Shown here piece after piece: positions 57,501-64,000 of a stretch of DNA of 64,000 bases. The notes beneath the pieces were generated by a model that was not told where the DNA came from, made no database searches, and was given only the letters and a program-made list of their open reading frames with translations. Positions within the stretch are counted from its first letter, which is position 1, and each line of letters begins with the position of its first letter. This DNA is from Zonotrichia leucophrys gambelii. Taxonomy: Eukaryota > Chordata > Aves > Passeriformes > Passerellidae. The stretch is taken from the NCBI RefSeq assembly GCF_028769735.1, contig NC_088170.1, forward strand, positions 65,325,085 through 65,389,084, given 5' to 3'. The position numbers and the translations under genes were made by a program.

Positions 57501-60500
57501 TCTGCAAAATGTGAAAGCTTTTCCAACTGGTGTAAGTTTTACAATCCTCAGTAGAAGGCAGTGTAAAACTACAAAAATATTCTTCAAATCTGAAATCATG
57601 CAAAGTACAAAGGCTATTTCAGTACAAAAAGCCAAACAAATGAGAATGAGTTTGATTCATTCCTCTGTGCAAAAGAGAGTAGTGCTTCATTATGCAGCTT
57701 AGTGCAAGAAGTGCATGTAGATTTTGCCTGACAGGAGGCAGGTTTTTGGGCTTGGCTCTCTCAGCTGATTCATTTGATGTCCTTCACAATCACCTGTGCT
57801 GCCTTTTGGCATCTAAGAATGCTTCTGGCTGTCCTTCACCAGCACCACTCTGCAGCACCTGAGGAAAGTGTGGGGGAGAATAATTTTGCCTTTTTCCAGC
57901 CTTGTTCTCAGGTCCTTGCCATTCACTCCCCATCTGCTCAGCAGTTCCCCTGCATGGATGAGGTTGTTCACTTGCCTTCGGATGAAAGAGGTTTTCTCTT
58001 AGGTTTTCTCTCACTAGTAGCATTTTACTTCTGCCTGCACTGGAGCCATGCTGGTGGTCTGAGAGCATCTCCCCAGGTGTCCCCCAGCCAAAAAGAGCTC
58101 TCTGCCAGCACCATGAGCATCTTCTACAGCTCCTGCTCCTCCTCTGGGGAAAGGCCTCTCCATCTTCCACCAGCACCAATCCCTTTTTATGGATGGAAGA
58201 GGCCCCTGCCATGTCTGCTCCTTCCTGCATTGCTTTGCTTTCAAGCCATTTCAGGTGAAAATGGCAATATTTTGAGAATAGGAAGAAGTTTCTGAGGCAG
58301 AGCTTTGCTCAGCTGTGAAGGAAAGGGAAGCACGTGTCCCCTCTACCCCAGGGGAGAAGGGATTTGTGAGGACTTGACCTCCATCAAGGAGGGGAATCCC
58401 TCATCCCTTCTGTTCCTCCTGCAGGGACAGGCATGGCTCACAGCACGTTCCATCAGGAAGATTTCCTTCCTTCTTCTCTCTGCCCCAGACCCAGGTGGGT
58501 GCAAAGAGGAAGGAACTGCAGGATTGTCTGCTGTCTCCAGCATCACTCCACTGAGTCCTGGGTGACCCTGGGAGGGCTGGTGGCACACCCGGCTCCTCTT
58601 TGGTCCCTTATGCACACTTGAGCTGTTTTTGCTTTGTTTGGCCTCTCGGATGCCAGGATTACCCGGAGCTAACTGGGACACAGGCGACTTACACGTGGCT
58701 CCTGTCCCTTTGCACAGCAGCCCCAGGCAGGATTTGGCAGCCCAGGGTCATGGCACCAACCAGCTGGAGTTGGCTTGTCCCCACCATCCCTTCCAGCTGC
58801 CTCGTGGGGACCCAGCTTTGCTTCCCTGCCTAATAATCCTGCCAGCATGCACTTCCCTTGCCTAATGAAGGGAGGATTTATTGCACCAGCTCTCTGGGAA
58901 CGTCGAGGTCTGCTTCCTTCCCTCTTCAGCTCTCTGAGACCCTTTAAGTACAGTCTGTGTGAAAATTAATCAGACGCCCTGGAGGCTTATTTTGTCCGAA
59001 GCTAAAGTCCTGCTTCTCCCTTTCCCCCCGCCTTTTGTGCCCCAATTACTTAAGGGATTGTCCTGGAAATTAATGGAAGCATGACAAGGGAATAACACCC
59101 ACAGTTCATCTCAGAAGGGAAGTGTTTCTATGAAAGGTTTAACTGGAAACATCTCGTGGTTCACCCAGCAAAGCTGGAGACCTTCCCATTTGGAATCACG
59201 CTGTGCCATGGCAGCTGGTGTTGCATGTGCCCTATCCTCATGATTTAGAGGTCCAGACTCAGTTATGAGTCAAGTCCTGCTCTAAGCAATTGCATTTTGC
59301 TTTTTTGAATGAGATCCCTGTGGTTTCCACCTGGTTTCCAAAGTCCCCAACATGAATTGTCACAAGGTCACAATTCATCAAAACCTGTTATGGAGGAAAA
59401 CAGAGTGATGGGACAGGGTTGGTGGTGGTGCACGTAACCCTCCATCCCTTTTTTGCTGGTTCTGGTCCATGGAAGGAGATGAGGGCAGCCTAGTGGCTTG
59501 GGTGACCAACTGGGTCACATCAGTCTTTTCTACCTCCCAGTACTGAGGCCTATTCAGTGTATGGAGGACACAGATTGTTCCAGATGAAAAGAGGTGATGC
59601 CATTGCTTCTTCTCCAGCCAAACTACATCAGAGCTCATGAGCAGTAACACCATTTTATACCATGAATTTCAGAGGGACCACGTGAATTAACCCACAGGCT
59701 AACCTGACATTGCATTTTCTAGGTCTGGCTGACCCTTGTCATGGCTACAATAACTCAGCTGCACTGATTTACAGTGAAATTCATATGCCTAACAGTTTAA
59801 ATCATCTCTGGAAATGGATTTCAGCTCCCAAGTTACTTAGGCCCAAGTTGCTTTTTAAGTTTTCAGGCTTTTTAACCTTTTACTGCCACTCAAATACTAT
59901 AAGTTAAGAGTTGTGCAATCAATGAAAGTCAGGCCATTGAACACCTCCCACAGGGAGGCAGGCAGTTAGACACCTTCAGCAAATCCTGAATGTTCTTTGA
60001 AAGCATTTTCCTCACCTTCCATGGGCTTTCAGCTGTGCCATATGGGGGAAATGGCATTGACTTCTGCAAAGCACTGCACCTCTTACAGATGCAAATCATG
60101 GAGTAAGTGTGAATATTACTCTATGACATGACATCTCCTCCAGCCCGTTAGTGCTAATTAATGCAGTTCTGGGGGTAGACAGTATTCATTAAGCTTTTCT
60201 GAAACTACTAGAAATGTTCATGTAAAAGCTCACACATTCTGATGGCACCCACAGTCCTATCACCACGTTCCCTGTAAAGTATTTTGGTTCTTTAATCTTT
60301 GCTAACGAGAGTGGGAATGAATTGTCAACAGCAATTCTCCAGCACAAGGCCATGGTGTTTCCTCCTGGCTTTATTATCAGGAGCCAAGACAAAGGAATCT
60401 GCATGTTTTTATTGTGGCACAGAGGCATCTGCTTGCTGGAAGCTGGATTTTGTGTACGTCAAAGTTAAATATATGGGTTGCTGTTCAGTTTTTGGGACTT

Positions 60501-61599
60501 GCCATGATAGGAACCAGCTTGGAAGAAACGTAGCCATTCCTTGCTTCTCATCATTGCAATGGCAGCAGCTTTGCTGCCTCCAGACTGGATGTTTGCTGCC
60601 AGGGTGTATTGTTTGGGTAGTGCCAGCTCCAGAGATTTTGTGAGATTATGGAATTTCCTTGAAGAAAAGGACTTCTGCTGCTGCTGAAGTATAACTGGGA
60701 AATTTAGAGAGGAATGTGCATGAGGTGAATGACTCTTTTACCAGGGAAGAAACACAGATCTGGCCCGTTTTTCTAGGAAAGAAGGGTGCAATGAATAAAT
60801 GAGTGGAGCTGGGGCAAAATCCTTGTCCGGTTTTGGGGAATAACCACTCTTTGTGGTTGAGTAATCACAATCAGCTCTTGGCAAGGACAATACTCCACTG
60901 TCTTTCCACATTATAAGAAACAGCTCCCATTTCTAAGTTCTAAACTGTTAACTCCATCAGGTACCTAGAGGATGTTATCTTCACTACCCATCCAAGGCCC
61001 CACAGCAACACTTACCCAAAAGGATGTGTTAACATTTCCTGCAATAGTGGCAGATATTCCTGCTACATTTCCTTTATCCATCTCCACCTAGACATGCCAC
61101 TTATTTTTATTACAAATGTTACTTCATGTTGGAAGGTGAGTTTTCCTTGCTAGTTCTAGTCAGGGTCAGGACTGAATTGCTGATTGGGTTCATGCTCTTC
61201 TTCAGCACTGCAGACAGAACCTCCTTGAGATATGTTGTGTTCTCTGCTGAAGGAAAGAGCAGAAGGGCATTTGGGAGCCTACTTGAAGTTTTACCTTTTT
61301 CTGAAATTAGTAGGTTTAAAATTCCAGGAGGTTTTGCAGTTTGTGTTCTGGTGGTTTGCCCCTCAGTGTTGCTTCAGCAGCTGGATCTACACATGGAGGA
61401 GATGAACCCAAAATTCCACAATCTTTATCCTTGCAATGGAGCCATGGACAGCCTGCATTCCCTGGAGCAGGGATGGACACCTTTGCTGCTTCTTGCCCCT
61501 CTGTCCTGACCTTGGGGTCACCTCCAGAGCAGGGCTGGGCCACCTCAGCTACTTGATCCTAACCCTCAGCAGCCAGAGGTCAGAACTGCCTCAATATTT
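54532..61599. other. About 7 kb without recognised gene or repeat
   Basis: AT-rich, single-copy looking. The block at about 56580-56800 and the one at 57280-57720 have few CpGs, balanced composition and no repeat signature; they could be conserved noncoding DNA upstream of the CpG-island gene, but I cannot test conservation. The 173-codon frame at 57774-58295 lacks coding-like features. Confidence 0.35.
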
Positions 61600-61643
61600 A
61601 TCCCCTTAATCAAAGCCATCCCCTTAATCAAAGCCATCCCCTT
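61600..61643. repeat. 18-base tandem repeat, 2.4 copies
   Basis: The unit ATCCCCTTAATCAAAGCC occurs twice without change, then a third partial copy. Confidence 0.9.
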
Positions 61644-62499
61644 GGGTGGAGTGAGCTGGGTGGGTGAGCCTGCCTGGGCTGCAGGCACAGCTCTGTGTTT
61701 ATGCCTTAAAAACAGGAGAGGGAACTGTGCTGCTGCTCTAGCATTTGGTTGTTGTATCCAGAAGGATTTTGCAGCCCACTGGCCCCTTTATGTCCAGAGA
61801 GTACATACAGACTCATGGTTGACTTTGAGCCTGACAGCAAATCAAACCCAGCATCAAACCCAGTTAAAACGAGACATTCTGCTCCTTCACCACCACCACG
61901 TCAGGAGAGTGATTTTGTCACCCTTCTGTGGGGCAAAGAGGGAAATTCCCTGTATCCCATGTAAGCTCCAGATCCACCCTCACCATGAGCATCCTCGTGG
62001 TGGCATAAATGCCATCTGAAACAAATGAAGAAAAGTGCTCCCCTCCACACCTCCCCTCCCAAAGCAAACCTCTCCCAGCCAGTCTGCTCCAGAGCATGGC
62101 ACAGCTCTGGGTTTTACCCAGTGAGAATAACCCCAGTCCCAGAGAGAAAATACTGATGGAGGGGCAAAGCAGTGGAAAAAGCCAGAGCCTTAACCACAGG
62201 CGTGGTTGCTTCATGGTGTGGGTGCTTCATGCTGTGCATGTTTAAATCAATAAATCAGCACTTTTTGCAGGCCCACCCATACTGTCTTTCTTGACTGATC
62301 TAATTATTTAATAGTGACACTCTTGCACGATGGTTACTCTCCTACAATGTGTAGAGATGTTCCATTGCTGGGCAGCATCCCCACTCTTACACCATCACAA
62401 GCTGCACCCTTCACCCAGCCAGGACCAGGGGGAAAATCATCACAAGGGAGGCTGCCCTGTTTTCCAGGGCTTCAGCCTGGCAGGAGCTGCTGTCTCCAG

Positions 62500-63330
62500 C
62501 CCCACGGGTGCTCGGGGCCCGGGGCTCTGCTCGGAGCATCCCCGCTGCTCTCGCCCCTCTCCGTTATCATCTCCAGGTGTGCACGCGTGGCCCGGGGGTG
62601 AACACCGCATCCCTCCATCCCTCCATCCCTTCATCCTCCTCCCAGAGGCGAGGGGGAGCCCAGATGTTGGCAGGCCCGAGCCAGGTTCATCTGTTTCACA
62701 TGACCCAGCGCCAACTGCTGCTCGCTGCCCTCCTCCCTCCTTCCTCCTCTTTCCTCCCCCTCCTCCTCCTCCTCCTCCTCCCTCCCCGGCTCCAGCCTCG
62801 CAGCAGCCGCGCAGGAGCCGGGGGCCGGCAGGCGGGGAAAGGGAAGGAGCAGAAGGGGGAACGGAGGGTTCCGGCATGCGGGCAGGGAGGATGGGCCGGC
62901 CGTAGGAGCGGCGGGAGCGGAGGGCAGGGCCGCGCACCCCGCGCCCCGGCAGCGGCGGCGATGGATGCGGGGCGGTAGAGCCGCGGCCTGGAGACGCCGT
63001 GCCGAGGGGATGCGCTGGTGCCGGGCTCGGAGCTGAGGGGCCGCCGGGGCCGCCGAGGCAGCGGAGAAGGTAACGGGGTCTTTGTCTGCCGAGGGCAGGC
63101 CAGGCGAGGCGGGCCGGGGCTCTCCGCTCGCAGCCCCGGCCCCCGGGGAAAGCCCAGCCGCAGTGTGCGGGCTGCTCCACGCCCCCTCCCTCCATTTACC
63201 TCCAACGGAGAGAAATGTGGGCAGCAGCTGCTTTGCCTGTCCTTTCAGAAAAACCCATCCCCAGCCCCAAACCCTCGGGTTCGGTGGGCGAGGAGCGGAG
63301 CCGAGCGCGGCGGCGGGGAAGGAGGAGACG
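62500..63330. promoter_or_regulatory. CpG island promoter
   Basis: CpG density rises abruptly at about 62500 and is highest at 62790-63130 and 63260-63330, in contrast to the CpG-poor 62 kb before it. There are many CCGCC/GGCGG-type boxes, a pyrimidine-rich CCTCCT run (62757-62786) and an E-box of the TCACATGA type at 62696-62703. No TATA box is evident. These are marks of a housekeeping or developmental-gene promoter. Direction is inferred from the splice donor at 63070 on the plus strand; antisense transcription is possible too. Confidence 0.8.
62850..63069 (+). other. Probable noncoding first exon of a gene leaving the window
   Basis: GC-rich sequence ends in a usable splice donor GAGAAG|GTAACG (exon end 63069). 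No long frame with a good start crosses it. Two very short upstream frames are present: ATG at 62961 with stop at 62976-62978 (5 codons) and ATG at 63010 with stop at 63034-63036 (8 codons). The exon start is unknown and set roughly. The main start codon would then be in a later exon beyond 64000. I cannot name the gene. Confidence 0.45.
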
Positions 63331-64000
63331 GGGTGTGTGTGTTGTGTGTGTGAGGGGAGAGAAGCCGGAGCTGCGATTCCTTCCCCCCTTCCCCAGCAGT
63401 CTGGCTGTCTGTCCCCACTGACGGCCAAGATGGACTGCTCCTTCCATTCCCTTCCCTTCCCAAATGGCTGCAGCAAGTTTAATGCACAGCCGGGGGCTTC
63501 GCTGAGGGGAAAGCTCCCCGGCTTGGTTTTTCCTTTCCCCCCATGCGCACCTTTTCGTGAGTCGGGAATAGAAAAGTTGCTCCAGATTCAGGGCTGGAAA
63601 AGACAAATGTGCACAGCTCTGCTTCCAAACTGTGCCCGTATGGGAGTGCATCTGCACGCCCTGCAGGCTGGCTCGGTGTAAGGAGGGTTTTGGCCGCATT
63701 GTTACCGCTGGCTGCTGGGGAGGGCGGCAGAAAAGTTGTTTCAAACCTCTCCATAAAATTTCCAGGAGAGACAATTGTTTCTAATAATAGCGCTGGCAGC
63801 GGTTTAGCAATACGGCACACACAGATGCGGAGCTATCTAGCAAATCTCTCGCAGGCAAGTGAGGTCGCAGGGAAAGCTGAACTCCCAGCTCGCTGGTTTG
63901 GTTTGGGGTTTTAAAACCTTGTCCTGAACAAAAACGCCGGCACCGCTCGCCCTTTCCAGCGGCCGAGGGGGTGTGGTGCCTGTGCCGGAGCGCTGCATCT
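63331..64000. other. Presumed first intron, CpG-moderate
   Basis: Includes a GT-rich stretch at 63329-63356. Frames of up to about 200 codons occur on both strands because stops are rare at this GC content; codon use is not convincing. Confidence 0.4.

Noticed and set aside
57774..58295. 173-codon plus-strand frame
   Set aside because: Codon use is not coding-like, there are overlapping minus-strand frames of similar length, and no splice borders or poly(A) signal fit it.
62440..63476. Long minus-strand frames of 251 and 281 codons
   Set aside because: They lie in very GC-rich DNA where stops are rare, overlap each other in different frames, and consist mostly of Pro, Gly, Ala, Arg and Ser runs, including a poly-Gly/Glu part caused by the CCTCCT repeat.

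Overview
The window looks like nuclear DNA of a bird, probably a songbird. The evidence is several 3'-end fragments of the avian LINE CR1 (five recognised), solo retroviral LTRs of at least three families, AT-rich simple repeats, moderate GC with a sharp CpG island at the right edge, and coding sequence split into short exons. Nothing prokaryotic or plasmid-like is present. I had no alignment or database search, so gene models rest on splice sites, reading-frame phase and codon use.

The main coding content is a gene on the minus strand. Five exon-like blocks (28898-29000, 28101-28197, 23285-23454, 22661-22884 and 10219-10383) each have AG and GT borders where expected. Their phases match across all four junctions, and together they give an uninterrupted frame of 252 codons plus a stop. 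Two AATAAA signals follow about 110-140 bases after the stop. I do not recognise the protein. Its small size, aromatic-rich middle and lysine tail would suit a small cytoskeletal or ciliary protein, but that is only a guess. The first exon is unsettled: either an ATG at 29000 or an exon near 34.3 kb.

On the plus strand, 29218-29376 looks like a first coding exon (good start context, strongly coding-like codon use, good splice donor). A weaker second exon lies at 30795-30914. This start is only about 220 bases from the possible ATG of the minus-strand gene, so the two may share a bidirectional promoter.

At the right edge (about 62.5-63.3 kb) a CpG island carries what looks like a noncoding first exon with a donor at 63069/63070, leading into a gene that continues beyond the window.

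The rest is intron or intergenic DNA with repeats: four LTRs of one family (two in each orientation, two with convincing 6-base target duplications), a second LTR family with part of its retroviral interior at 37.7-38.5 kb and a fragment at 15.7 kb, a third LTR at 19.4 kb, and CR1 pieces at 9.5, 16.0, 23.0, 33.7 and 48.8 kb. Simple repeats include 20 perfect TATATT units, a TAA-rich tract, a short telomere-like tract and a chain of four trinucleotide repeats beside an LTR.
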